NCBI GenBank assembly: GCA_022647615.1 | Contig: JALCKZ010000001.1 | Coordinates: 794,178 to 858,177, forward strand | DNA from: Bacteroidales bacterium | GTDB taxonomy: Bacteria > Bacteroidota > Bacteroidia > Bacteroidales > UBA932 | DNA length: 64,000 nucleotides | Reading direction: 5' to 3' | Part shown: one piece after another, positions 7,553 through 15,889 of the stretch | Position numbering within the stretch: the stretch's first letter is position 1 | Layout: every line of letters starts with the position of its first letter | Notes under the pieces: generated by a model | What the model saw: the letters and a program-made list of their open reading frames with translations, nothing else | The model's database searches: none | What the model was told of the DNA's origin: nothing | Made by a program: the position numbers and the translations under genes

Positions 7553-8644
7553 TTATGATTTTTTCTCTCCGCTCTTTAAAACGGCCTCAACCTTTTCTAC
7601 CACCATTGACGGAGCAACTTTTTCCAGACACTCATAATTACCTTTATAGCAGGGTTTTGCACCATATATAGAGCATGGCCTGCAAGGTAAATCTACTTGT
7701 ACTGCATAATTAACATTCTGTCTGTAACCGTAATAGCCTGCATAAGGATGAGTAGCTCCCCATATTGAAACAACGGGAGTTCCCTCCAAAGATGCAAGGT
7801 GCATATTTGCGGAATCCATGCTTACCATAACGTTAAGATTCTTCATCAGCTCAAGCTCTTCCACCATTGTATGCTTTCCTGCAACAACTTCTGTATTAGG
7901 ATATTTTGCGGCCCAGTTATTTAATAGCGCAACCTCTTTTTCTCCTCCTCCAAACAGCAAAATTCTATTTTTACAGGTATTATCTCCACTGCAATTCTCA
8001 TTATCGTATTTTTTACTTCCGCTTAAAATTCTCACAACTTCTTCCATCTTCTCCAGCGGCCAAGTTTTTCCGGCATGTCCTGCAAAAGGAGCAATCCCAA
8101 TTTTACAAACATCAGTTGAAAGGTGCAGCCGTTCTTCAATAGGTCTGCCGGCGGAGGTGAAATGAATATCAGTAAATCCCAGTGAAACAAGAACTTCCTC
8201 CATGCATCTTTGGCTAGCGGTAAGTGGTTTAAGAATCTTGTTGTTCTTCCTAATCAGTCCGCGCTTTTGTCCAAAGCGTTTATTAATTACGCGACATTTT
8301 ACTCTGTGTCCCCACATTGCAAAGCGCATAATTTTTGTTCGCAGAACATTATGAATATCAGCCACGTCAGTGATGCCGTATTTTTTTACAGTATCATTTG
8401 CAAATCTCATAAGCTGCCGCGGTCCTCCGCAATATGCGGGAGAATTTCTTTTAGTATCTATCGGGACAAAAAACAAATTTTCCACTCCGCTGAACATTGG
8501 CTCATAGCGGGGCTGGGATAGCATGTAAAATTTTGCTGCAGGATTTTGACGAGCATACTCCTTTACAAGAGGTGCTGCAATTGCCACATCTCCAAGGGCT
8601 GACAGCCTTATAACTAAAATATGTCTCTCCTTAACGGACCTCAT
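7553..8644 (-). CDS. Glycosyltransferase family 9 (heptosyltransferase-like)
   Basis: 363 residues with the GT9 pattern: N-terminal HILVIRLSALGDVAIAAPLV (the loop that faces the acceptor), GIAPFAGHAGKTWPLEKMEEVV in the C-terminal Rossmann half, and the nucleotide-sugar site SMDSANMHLASLEGTPVVSIWG. GT9 enzymes add heptose or similar sugars to the lipopolysaccharide core at the inner face of the cytoplasmic membrane. The C-terminus carries a CxxC-type stretch (LPCRPCSIYGAKPCYKGNYEC) often seen in Bacteroidetes members. It lies downstream of the DUF4254 gene on the same strand, a frequent pairing in this phylum. Donor and acceptor cannot be told from sequence. Confidence 0.9.
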   Translation of the reverse strand: MRSVKERHILVIRLSALGDVAIAAPLVKEYARQNPAAKFYMLSQPRYEPMFSGVENLFFVPIDTKRNSPAYCGGPRQLMRFANDTVKKYGITDVADIHNVLRTKIMRFAMWGHRVKCRVINKRFGQKRGLIRKNNKILKPLTASQRCMEEVLVSLGFTDIHFTSAGRPIEERLHLSTDVCKIGIAPFAGHAGKTWPLEKMEEVVRILSGSKKYDNENCSGDNTCKNRILLFGGGEKEVALLNNWAAKYPNTEVVAGKHTMVEELELMKNLNVMVSMDSANMHLASLEGTPVVSIWGATHPYAGYYGYRQNVNYAVQVDLPCRPCSIYGAKPCYKGNYECLEKVAPSMVVEKVEAVLKSGEKKS

Positions 8645-8731
8645 GATTGAGATACAATTTGATGATGTTAGATAATGATGCCTGCAATTTTCCGTTCCAT
8701 TTGAGATGGTGAACAGACCTTGTTATCCAAA

Positions 8732-9343
8732 TTATTTTTTGCCGCCTCCGTACAAAACAGGATTGGTGGACGGGTCATTGTACATCTTCATCTGCTTATA
8801 TACTTTCATATATTTGCGACCGGCCTCAATATCTGCAAGCAGCTGATTTATAGCTGTGCCCAGGTCTTTTTGCTGAACAAGCAGCACCTCCAGCTTCTCC
8901 TGGCATTTCTCTTTATGCTCCTTGCTTGCATCTCCTCTTGTTGCCTCCTCATGCATATGATAAATCTTAAGCGCAAGAATAGACAAACGGTCAACTGCCC
9001 ATGCCGGAGTTTCCGTATTTATTGTAGCTCCCGACAGAGGTTTAATGTTTTTGTATTTATCTAGGAACCAGCTGTCTATCATCTCCACTAAATCTGTGCG
9101 GTCCTGGTTGGACTTATCTATGCGCCTTTTGAGCTTGAGGGCTTCCGCCGGATTTATCTGCGGGTCTCTGATAATATCTTCCAAATGCCACTGAACGGTA
9201 TCTATCCAATTCTTCAGGTATAGAAAATATTCTATGCTTCTCTCTTCATAAGGGTTTTGGATGGGCGCATCTACATCATTGGTTTTGTGATAGTTGTTTA
9301 TGCACCTGTTAAATATCTCGTTGCACTTTTCTGTAAAACTCAT
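8732..9343 (-). CDS. DUF4254 domain-containing protein
   Basis: A 203-residue soluble, helical, charged protein without signal peptide or membrane segments. The segment YEERSIEYFLYLKNWIDTVQWHLEDIIRDP and the following LKRRIDKSNQDRTDLVEMIDSW match DUF4254 as I know it from Bacteroidetes, where it accompanies a GT9 glycosyltransferase. The function is unknown. The 87-base gap to the GT9 gene, on the same strand, allows one transcript. A role in lipopolysaccharide assembly is only suggested by the neighbourhood. Confidence 0.8.
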   Translation of the reverse strand: MSFTEKCNEIFNRCINNYHKTNDVDAPIQNPYEERSIEYFLYLKNWIDTVQWHLEDIIRDPQINPAEALKLKRRIDKSNQDRTDLVEMIDSWFLDKYKNIKPLSGATINTETPAWAVDRLSILALKIYHMHEEATRGDASKEHKEKCQEKLEVLLVQQKDLGTAINQLLADIEAGRKYMKVYKQMKMYNDPSTNPVLYGGGKK

Positions 9344-9438
9344 ATAAGTATCAATTATAAATTTTATCTAAAAAATATTCTATAAAACATCAAAAATATT
9401 CTTTTGAATATCTATTTTATTCCGGCAAATTCTAGAGC

Positions 9439-10416
9439 TTATTTTATTCTGGTAATTAAGGTATTAGCATATTTTGTCATTTGCTCTTCCTGAGCTTTTG
9501 TCAGCTTTAGCTTCTTAAGAGTAGAGAGAGCTTTGTTGTAATTCTCAGCGATGGCTTCTTCCGCATTTTTCTTAACTCCAAGCATTTCAATGAATTGTCT
9601 TACTTTGACAATCTTCTCTTTGCCCATTGATTCATTCATTGCCAAAAGCTTATGCAGCTCTTTTTTCTGCTTTTGATTGGCCACATTACAGCTATTAATC
9701 AGCAGCCATGTCTTCTTGTTGTTTAAAATATCTCCCCCAATTTTCTTTCCAAAAATCTTCTCGTCTCCAAAAGAATCCAAATAATCATCTTGGATTTGGA
9801 ATGCCAGGCCAAGCTGATAACCAAACTTATACAGCCCATTGCAGATATGAGCAGGAGCACCGGCCAGCAAAGCTCCAAGTTTTGCAGAGCAGGCAATAAG
9901 GACTCCCGTTTTAAGACCTATCATTTTCATATAATCCTCCATTTTGATAGAGGATATGAATTCAAAATCCATATCATATTGCTGACCTTCACATACCTGC
10001 ATTGCGGTCTGGGAAAACAGCTCCAATGCCGAATGTAATTTCCCCCATGGAGCATTTGCAAGCAAAGAATATGAAGCTATGCACATTGCATCTCCGGAGA
10101 GAATTGCAATATCGCTGTTCCATTTTTTATAGACGGTCTTTTGTCCCCTCCTTAGGTCCGCCTTGTCCATGATATCATCATGAATAAGGGTGAAACTATG
10201 AAATACCTCCAAGGAAAGTGCGGGCAAAATTATGGATTTGTCAATCTTGTCATTAAAAAGGTTGTAAGTTGTAATGCAAAACCTTGGACGCAATCTCTTG
10301 CCTCCTATGGATAACATATACTCCAGCGGCTTGTACAGACGCAGGGGTTCTTTTTCCCAATCAAGTTTTGCAATTGCCTTATCTATAATAGAATTGAGCT
10401 GCGCTAATGTTTTCAT
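9439..10416 (-). CDS. Polyprenyl synthetase (trans-isoprenyl diphosphate synthase)
   Basis: The enzyme condenses isopentenyl diphosphate with an allylic primer. Both aspartate-rich motifs are intact: HDDIMDKADLRRG (first, DDIMD about 80-84) and FQIQDDYLDSFGD (second, DDYLD about 210-214). GGKRLRPRF near residue 40 is the substrate-binding KxxR element. At 325 residues it fits the short-chain (C15-C20) to medium-chain group; product length cannot be settled by eye. The ATG at 10416 is chosen over the TTG at 10425 because the -7 box TAACTTTG (10423-10430) overlaps the latter. It is divergent from rsgA. Confidence 0.9.
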   Translation of the reverse strand: MKTLAQLNSIIDKAIAKLDWEKEPLRLYKPLEYMLSIGGKRLRPRFCITTYNLFNDKIDKSIILPALSLEVFHSFTLIHDDIMDKADLRRGQKTVYKKWNSDIAILSGDAMCIASYSLLANAPWGKLHSALELFSQTAMQVCEGQQYDMDFEFISSIKMEDYMKMIGLKTGVLIACSAKLGALLAGAPAHICNGLYKFGYQLGLAFQIQDDYLDSFGDEKIFGKKIGGDILNNKKTWLLINSCNVANQKQKKELHKLLAMNESMGKEKIVKVRQFIEMLGVKKNAEEAIAENYNKALSTLKKLKLTKAQEEQMTKYANTLITRIK

Positions 10417-10422
10417 ATATGA

Positions 10423-10430
10423 CAAAGTTA
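10423..10430 (-). promoter_or_regulatory. -7 box of the prenyl synthase gene
   Basis: Minus-strand TAACTTTG ends 6 bases before the ATG at 10416, so the transcript should begin at or next to the start codon. Confidence 0.55.
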
Positions 10431-10450
10431 ATCCTTTTTAAACAAATTGC

Positions 10451-10458
10451 TAAATTCG
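10451..10458 (+). promoter_or_regulatory. -7 box of rsgA
   Basis: Plus-strand TAAATTCG (one mismatch to TAnnTTTG) ends 6 bases before the ATG at 10465. It mirrors the divergent prenyl synthase promoter. Confidence 0.4.
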
Positions 10459-10464
10459 CACCGT

Positions 10465-11481
10465 ATGAGAGCCACCGTAGTAAAGCATACCGGCAGCCAT
10501 TACCTGCTATCAAAATTACCGGAGTGGAATTTATTTCCCGCAGTCATAAAAGGTAAGATGAGGTTGGAAGATTTGGAATCTACCAATCCCATAGCAGTTG
10601 GGGATATAGTTGAATATGAGCAGGCTGATATGGGCAGAGATATAGCTCCCGACAGTTCCTCTGATGGCAGAATGTGCATCATAAAAGAGGTGCTTCCGCG
10701 CAAAAACTGCATCATCAGAAAGTCCACAAATTTGTCCAGGCAGAACCATGTTATTGCCGCCAATCTAGATAAAGTTTTTCTTACGGTTACAATGGCTGAC
10801 CCTCAGGTAAAGCCGCAATTTGTTGATAGGTTTTTGGTTACATGTGAGGCTTATGGAGTTCCCGTTACAATCTTGATAAACAAGGCAGATATTTATTTAC
10901 AAAATGGAGAAGCTGTCGGGAGTAAAAAAATAGAGCCTGAAGAGAGAAAAAAGATAAAGGCAATTGCGGAAAATTTTAAAGCCATATATAATGGGGCGGG
11001 GTATGAAGTGCTGGAGGTCTCTGCAATTACCGGATTGAATATCAATATATTGGAGGAGGAGTGCAAAAACAGGGTGGTGCTTTTCAGCGGCCAGAGCGGA
11101 GTTGGAAAATCTTCTTTGATAAATAAAATGGACCCGGGACTTGATTTAAAAACTGCAGAAATTTCTGCTGCGCATCTCCAGGGAAAACATACTACCACTT
11201 TTTATCAAATGCATCCTCTTGTAACGGGAGGGTTTGTGATAGATACCCCCGGTATCAGAGGTTTTGGTCTTGTCAATTTTAAGAAAGAGGAGCTGAGCAA
11301 TTATTTTCCGGAGATGCTTAAAGTGGAAAATAATTGTAAGTTTGCCCCGTGCACTCATACTCATGAACCCGGCTGCGCTGTGAAAGCGGCTGTTGAAAAT
11401 GGAACAATTTCTCCGGAAAGATACTACTCATATCTTGCTATGCTGGAGGAAGATACAAAGTATAGAGCACCGGAGGACTAA
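10465..11481 (+). CDS. rsgA: Ribosome small subunit-dependent GTPase A
   Basis: RsgA matures the 30S subunit. The product has an N-terminal OB-fold (MRATVVKHTGSHYLL), then a circularly permuted GTPase domain with the order G4 (NKAD, about 139-142), G5 (SA), G1 (GQSGVGKS, about 209-216), and G3 (DTPGIRGFGL). A C-terminal zinc-binding segment follows (NCKFAPCTHTHEPGC). The permuted order is diagnostic. The ATG at 10465 gives the standard N-terminus; an in-frame TTG at 10447 would place the promoter box inside the coding region. Length (338 residues) is normal. It is followed after 54 bases by the MATE gene. Confidence 0.95.
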   Translation: MRATVVKHTGSHYLLSKLPEWNLFPAVIKGKMRLEDLESTNPIAVGDIVEYEQADMGRDIAPDSSSDGRMCIIKEVLPRKNCIIRKSTNLSRQNHVIAANLDKVFLTVTMADPQVKPQFVDRFLVTCEAYGVPVTILINKADIYLQNGEAVGSKKIEPEERKKIKAIAENFKAIYNGAGYEVLEVSAITGLNINILEEECKNRVVLFSGQSGVGKSSLINKMDPGLDLKTAEISAAHLQGKHTTTFYQMHPLVTGGFVIDTPGIRGFGLVNFKKEELSNYFPEMLKVENNCKFAPCTHTHEPGCAVKAAVENGTISPERYYSYLAMLEEDTKYRAPED

Positions 11482-11535
11482 TGCAAAGCGGCAATTGCAT
11501 ATTAGCATTAAGCAGCCGAAATACTAAATAAATTT

Positions 11536-12858
11536 ATGAGCAACGTCAAAAGGATAAATAAGAGCGTACTCGCTCTGGCCTTCCCAAGCATTCTTGCCAA
11601 CATTACCGTGCCGCTGGTTGGAATGGTTGACCTTGGTGTTGCCGGCCGCCTTGGAGACGCCGTGGCTATTGGAGCAATGGCAATTGGCACGATGCTTTTT
11701 GATTTGCTCTACTGGAACATGGGCTTTTTAAGAGTGGGCACCAGCGGCATGGTTGCACAGGCTTATGGCAGAAGAGATTTTTCCGACGCCATGAAAATTT
11801 TCTCCCAGGGGCTTGGGACTGCTGTGATTATTGCGCTGCTAATCTGGATAATACAATATTTATACGTTAATCTTGCACTGCTTGTAATACCATGTTCTCC
11901 GGAGGTTGCAGTACTCGCAAAAGAGTATTACTTCATAAGAATATGGGCTGCTCCCGCCACGCTTTCACTATTTGTGTTCAAAGGATTTTTCATTGGAATG
12001 CAAAATGCAATAAGTCCAATGATAGCAGATATAACGGTTAACGTTGTAAACCTGCTGGCCAGCATCTGGTTTGCATTGCACATGGGAATGGGATTCCGCG
12101 GAATTGCTTTTGCGGTTTTGCTTGCTCAATATACAGGCCTGATACTCTGTATTATACTCACTATAGTCTATTACAGAAAATTGTTTAAATATTTTAATTT
12201 TCACGATAGTTTAAAATTAAAGCACCTTAAAAAATTCTTCTCAATTAACGGAGATTTATTTGTGCGCTCTCTTTGCTTTCTTTGCATCTATGCCGGATTC
12301 ACCTCTTTTTCAGCAAATTACGGCGACGAACTATTGGCGGTAAGTACAATAATGATGAAGCTGCTTTTGCTTTACTCTTTCTTTATAGATGGTTTTGCAT
12401 TTGCAGGAGAAGCTCTCACGGGAAAATACATAGGAGCTCAAGACAAGGATTCTCTTAAAACTTCTGTTAAAGTAATTTTTTGGTGGTGCGGCGGAATAGC
12501 CGTTGTATCAACATTTTGCTACTTGTTTGGAGGAAAGGGAATGGTGATGATGCTTACAGATAGCAAACAGGTAATAGAAGATTCCGTTCCGTTTTTACCT
12601 TGGCTTTGGGTTATGCCTGCATTCAGTTGTATTGCATTTACGTGGGACGGAATTTTTATTGGCGCTACAGCAACAAGGTCAATCATGCATTTGATGCTGG
12701 TTGCCGTCGCCGGTTTCTTTGCTTCATATTTCCTTTTAAAAGACATAATAGGTATCCAAGCTCTCTATGTTGCCTTTATGTTACATAACTTAATAAGAAC
12801 GGTTTATATGTGCATAACTGCACACAAACAAGTTTTCGGAAGGATTTTAGTTAAATAA
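11536..12858 (+). CDS. MATE family efflux transporter (DinF-like)
   Basis: A 440-residue, 12-helix membrane protein. The N-terminus MSNVKRINKSVLALAFPSIL followed by NITVPLVGMVDLGVAGRLGD is the typical MATE start, and the second repeat begins near residue 235 (KKFFSINGDLFVRSLCFLC). MATE proteins export drugs or metabolites in exchange for sodium or protons. DinF-type members are most similar by eye. The substrate is unknown. It follows rsgA at 54 bases on the same strand and ends before a strong hairpin at 12923-12946. Confidence 0.9.
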   Translation: MSNVKRINKSVLALAFPSILANITVPLVGMVDLGVAGRLGDAVAIGAMAIGTMLFDLLYWNMGFLRVGTSGMVAQAYGRRDFSDAMKIFSQGLGTAVIIALLIWIIQYLYVNLALLVIPCSPEVAVLAKEYYFIRIWAAPATLSLFVFKGFFIGMQNAISPMIADITVNVVNLLASIWFALHMGMGFRGIAFAVLLAQYTGLILCIILTIVYYRKLFKYFNFHDSLKLKHLKKFFSINGDLFVRSLCFLCIYAGFTSFSANYGDELLAVSTIMMKLLLLYSFFIDGFAFAGEALTGKYIGAQDKDSLKTSVKVIFWWCGGIAVVSTFCYLFGGKGMVMMLTDSKQVIEDSVPFLPWLWVMPAFSCIAFTWDGIFIGATATRSIMHLMLVAVAGFFASYFLLKDIIGIQALYVAFMLHNLIRTVYMCITAHKQVFGRILVK

Positions 12859-12922
12859 ATAATCCAAATTTCTTGTTTTTCTTTCAATTTGTAATCAAAA
12901 AAAAATTCTAAAAATTGAGATG

Positions 12923-12946
12923 CCCGCCAAAATGCGTTATGGCGGG
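12923..12946 (+). terminator. Terminator after the MATE gene
   Basis: CCCGCCA (12923-12929) pairs with TGGCGGG (12940-12946), and TATTTT follows. An open frame through this hairpin extends the M16 gene upstream but is not real coding. Confidence 0.65.
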
Positions 12947-12968
12947 TATTTTCATAGAAATAAATTAT

Positions 12969-12976
12969 TACATTTG
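12969..12976 (+). promoter_or_regulatory. -7 box of the M16 peptidase gene
   Basis: TACATTTG is an exact TAnnTTTG, 21 bases before the ATG at 12998. Confidence 0.5.
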
Positions 12977-12997
12977 TTGCAGAAATTTAATATCTAT

Positions 12998-15832
12998 ATG
13001 AAAAAAATATTCCTCATTGCGGTGGCTATGTGCCTGGCCGCTACATTTTCATTCGCACAAAAAAGAACTAAAGATTTACCTATCGCGACAGATAAGAATT
13101 ATATCGTCGGCAAGTTGGACAATGGTCTTACTTATTACATAAGAAGGAACACAAATCCTGCCGGCATCGCAGATTTTTATATTGCAGATAACGTTGGCTC
13201 ATTACAAGAGGACGAGTCTCAGAGAGGACTTGCCCATTTCCTTGAGCACATGGCATTTAACGGAACCAAGAATTTTCCCAAGCAAGCTCTTAGAAATATT
13301 CTTGCCGCTAACAGCGTAAGATTTGGCAACAATTTAAATGCTTACACTTCACAGGACAGAACAGTCTATAATATTGATGCCGTTCCTACAAAGAGAGCAT
13401 CATTTGTGGATACTGTAATTTTAATGTTGCATGACTGGTCTTCATTTATTTCTTGTGAGCCGGAGGAGATAGAGGCGGAGAGAGGCGTTATAAGAGAGGA
13501 GTGGAGAATGAGAGATGACGTTAAGAGCAGAATGATGAAAACTATTTATGATTTGGACTATGCAGGCTCCCGTTTTGCTCAGAGAGATCCTATAGGCCTT
13601 ATGGATGTTGTAAATAATTTTCCTCCTCAGGTCTTGATAGATTATTATCACAAATGGTACAGACCAGATTTGCAGGCTATTGTAATTGTCGGAGATATTG
13701 ACCCGGCCAAAATAGAAGCCAGCATCAAGAGAATCTTCAGCGATATCCCTGCCGTAAAGAACGGAGCTAAGAGAGAGACATACAAAGTTGATTATGCAGG
13801 CAAAAATCAGGTTGGTTACTTTGTAGATCCTGAGACCAGAGCCATTGCTGCAAAACTAGATATAAGATATCCTTACTTTGATGATAAGTTTATCTCTACA
13901 AATGAGTACTTACAGCAAACCCTTATAAGAGAGGTCATTTCAACTGCTATGAACAACCGTTTTGTACAAGAGAGAAAAGAGCCTGATGCAGCAACAAAAA
14001 GATGTGTTCTTGCAATGGACAGACTTTATTATGATTGCAACATTATGAGATTTACCTCCGTTCCTGTAAATAACAATTATAGAAAAGCAATGGTAGCACT
14101 TTATAAAGATGCTGCCCAAATGTTGAAATACGGTTTCTCAGAGGATGAGGTTGCAGAGGCTGCAGCTGAGGTAAAAGGCAGATATACCAGAGACATAAAA
14201 GGATTATATGATCCTGATAGCAGAACTTACGTAGGTATTGCAGTTCAGAATTTTACAAGGAAGTCTCCTTTGTTTGACACAAAGGCTTATGCAGATAATA
14301 ATGTAAAAATGCTTAGCGAGCTTACTGCAAAAGATGTTAATGATTACGTTAAGAAAATAAAATACAACAACAGCGTTTCTGTTTTGGTTGCTCCTAAGAG
14401 TTTAGAGAAAATACTCCCGACAGAGAGTGAATTGAATGCCATCAGAGATTCTGTGAATAAATCAAAGATTGAACCTTTTGCATTTAAGGCTGCAGGTAAA
14501 TTTGTATTCTCTAAAAATTTGAAGCCTGTTTCTGTAATCTCTACTGAGAAATATGCTGCGGTAGATTCAACTACTGTCTTCACATTGCCCGGAAACACAA
14601 AGGTTTACTGGAGAGAAACAAAGCCAGATGTAGAGAAGAGAGTAATGATGAAAGCTTACAGAAACGGCGGTCTTTCAGTTGTTAAAGATGAAATTGCATC
14701 AAGACGTGCAAAAGTTGCTGCAGGTTGTATGGGAGCAGTTGTATTTGGAGACCTTAAGAGAGATGAAATTGCAAAGCTTATGAGCGGCAAAAATATGAGA
14801 CTTTCACCAGAGTCCCATTATAGGGAAGATGCAATAAGCGGCGTATTCAAAGTAGAAGATGCGGAGAAATTCTTCCAGATGTTATACGCTCAAGTTACTG
14901 ATCCTCAGTTGGACACAGAGGCTTTGAGCAACACAAAGAAATCCAGCATTGCATCTTTGGAACTTCCAAAGAGTGAACTTGGCAAATACATAGATACTCT
15001 GGAGAAGGTAACTTATTATCCAACTCCTCTTCAGCAAGAAGTTAAGACCCAGGATGTTAAAGATTTCACTGCTGACATGTTGATGAAATATTACAAAGAG
15101 CATTTCAGCAATCGCTCCGGCATGACATACATTTTCAGCGGCCCGATGAGCGCAAAAACTGTTAAGCCTCTTATTGAAAAATATATTGGCAACATGCCTA
15201 CGGGAAGTGAAAATGCAAAGAGCAATAAGGGCAATTATATGCTTAAAGGAAAGAGAGATTTTGTCTTTAACGCACATGATATAAAGAGTACTGTCTGCGA
15301 TATTACAGTAGATGCTACCGGATTTGGAGAGTATAGCACCAAGCAAATTATTGCTGCAAGATTCTTATGCAGTGCTTTGAGAGACAGATATATACAGATA
15401 TTGAGAGAGAAGATGGGCGGCACTTATAGCGTAAGCGTATCTCCTACATACAATACTGCACCTGAGAAATATTTATGTGTTACTGTCAGCTACACTGCAG
15501 GAGCAAAAAATCTTGACGCATTGAATAAGGCCGTTTATACTGAATTTGACAATGTCGTAAAGAATGGTGTTACAGATGAAGAGATGGAGACTTTCCGCAA
15601 GTTCCTTAACAAGTCAATTAAAGAGAAGGATTACTCCCGCATTAGTTGGATTAGCAGAATTGAAGATAATCTTACAGACGGAGAGTACAAAGACACAGAT
15701 GATTTGGCAATAATCAATGCAATGACAAAAGAGGATGTGCAGAATGTTGCTAAGAACATCTTTGGACAGAATAACATTTTCACTCAGATTTATAAACCTG
15801 CAGATGATAACAAAACGGCAGATACCAAGTAA
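12998..15832 (+). CDS. M16 family zinc metallopeptidase (insulinase/pitrilysin)
   Basis: About 944 residues. The start at 12998 gives a clean signal peptide (MKKIFLIAVAMCLAATFSFA, cut before QKRT). The inverted zinc motif HxxEH is intact in LAHFLEHMAFNGT (H80, E83, H84), with the third ligand E161 in EAERGVIREEW. Four M16 repeats are expected for this length, and the inactive C-terminal half has SRISWISRIEDNL-type segments. Such periplasmic or surface enzymes degrade oligopeptides. It precedes the TonB receptor operon by 57 bases on the same strand. CTGTCGGGA-family sites lie at 13080, 14415 and just after the stop at 15834. Confidence 0.93.
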   Translation: MKKIFLIAVAMCLAATFSFAQKRTKDLPIATDKNYIVGKLDNGLTYYIRRNTNPAGIADFYIADNVGSLQEDESQRGLAHFLEHMAFNGTKNFPKQALRNILAANSVRFGNNLNAYTSQDRTVYNIDAVPTKRASFVDTVILMLHDWSSFISCEPEEIEAERGVIREEWRMRDDVKSRMMKTIYDLDYAGSRFAQRDPIGLMDVVNNFPPQVLIDYYHKWYRPDLQAIVIVGDIDPAKIEASIKRIFSDIPAVKNGAKRETYKVDYAGKNQVGYFVDPETRAIAAKLDIRYPYFDDKFISTNEYLQQTLIREVISTAMNNRFVQERKEPDAATKRCVLAMDRLYYDCNIMRFTSVPVNNNYRKAMVALYKDAAQMLKYGFSEDEVAEAAAEVKGRYTRDIKGLYDPDSRTYVGIAVQNFTRKSPLFDTKAYADNNVKMLSELTAKDVNDYVKKIKYNNSVSVLVAPKSLEKILPTESELNAIRDSVNKSKIEPFAFKAAGKFVFSKNLKPVSVISTEKYAAVDSTTVFTLPGNTKVYWRETKPDVEKRVMMKAYRNGGLSVVKDEIASRRAKVAAGCMGAVVFGDLKRDEIAKLMSGKNMRLSPESHYREDAISGVFKVEDAEKFFQMLYAQVTDPQLDTEALSNTKKSSIASLELPKSELGKYIDTLEKVTYYPTPLQQEVKTQDVKDFTADMLMKYYKEHFSNRSGMTYIFSGPMSAKTVKPLIEKYIGNMPTGSENAKSNKGNYMLKGKRDFVFNAHDIKSTVCDITVDATGFGEYSTKQIIAARFLCSALRDRYIQILREKMGGTYSVSVSPTYNTAPEKYLCVTVSYTAGAKNLDALNKAVYTEFDNVVKNGVTDEEMETFRKFLNKSIKEKDYSRISWISRIEDNLTDGEYKDTDDLAIINAMTKEDVQNVAKNIFGQNNIFTQIYKPADDNKTADTK

Positions 15833-15889
15833 TCTGTCGGGATTAAACAGAAACTATTTTACTATAATTTAACTTAATATTAACCCTAA

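Noticed and set aside
12920-12997. 26-codon upstream extension of the M16 peptidase
   Set aside because: It translates the hairpin terminator of the previous gene and lies upstream of the promoter box; the ATG at 12998 starts a normal signal peptide.
14882-15346. 154-codon minus-strand frame
   Set aside because: It is antisense to the M16 peptidase gene and has no recognisable features.
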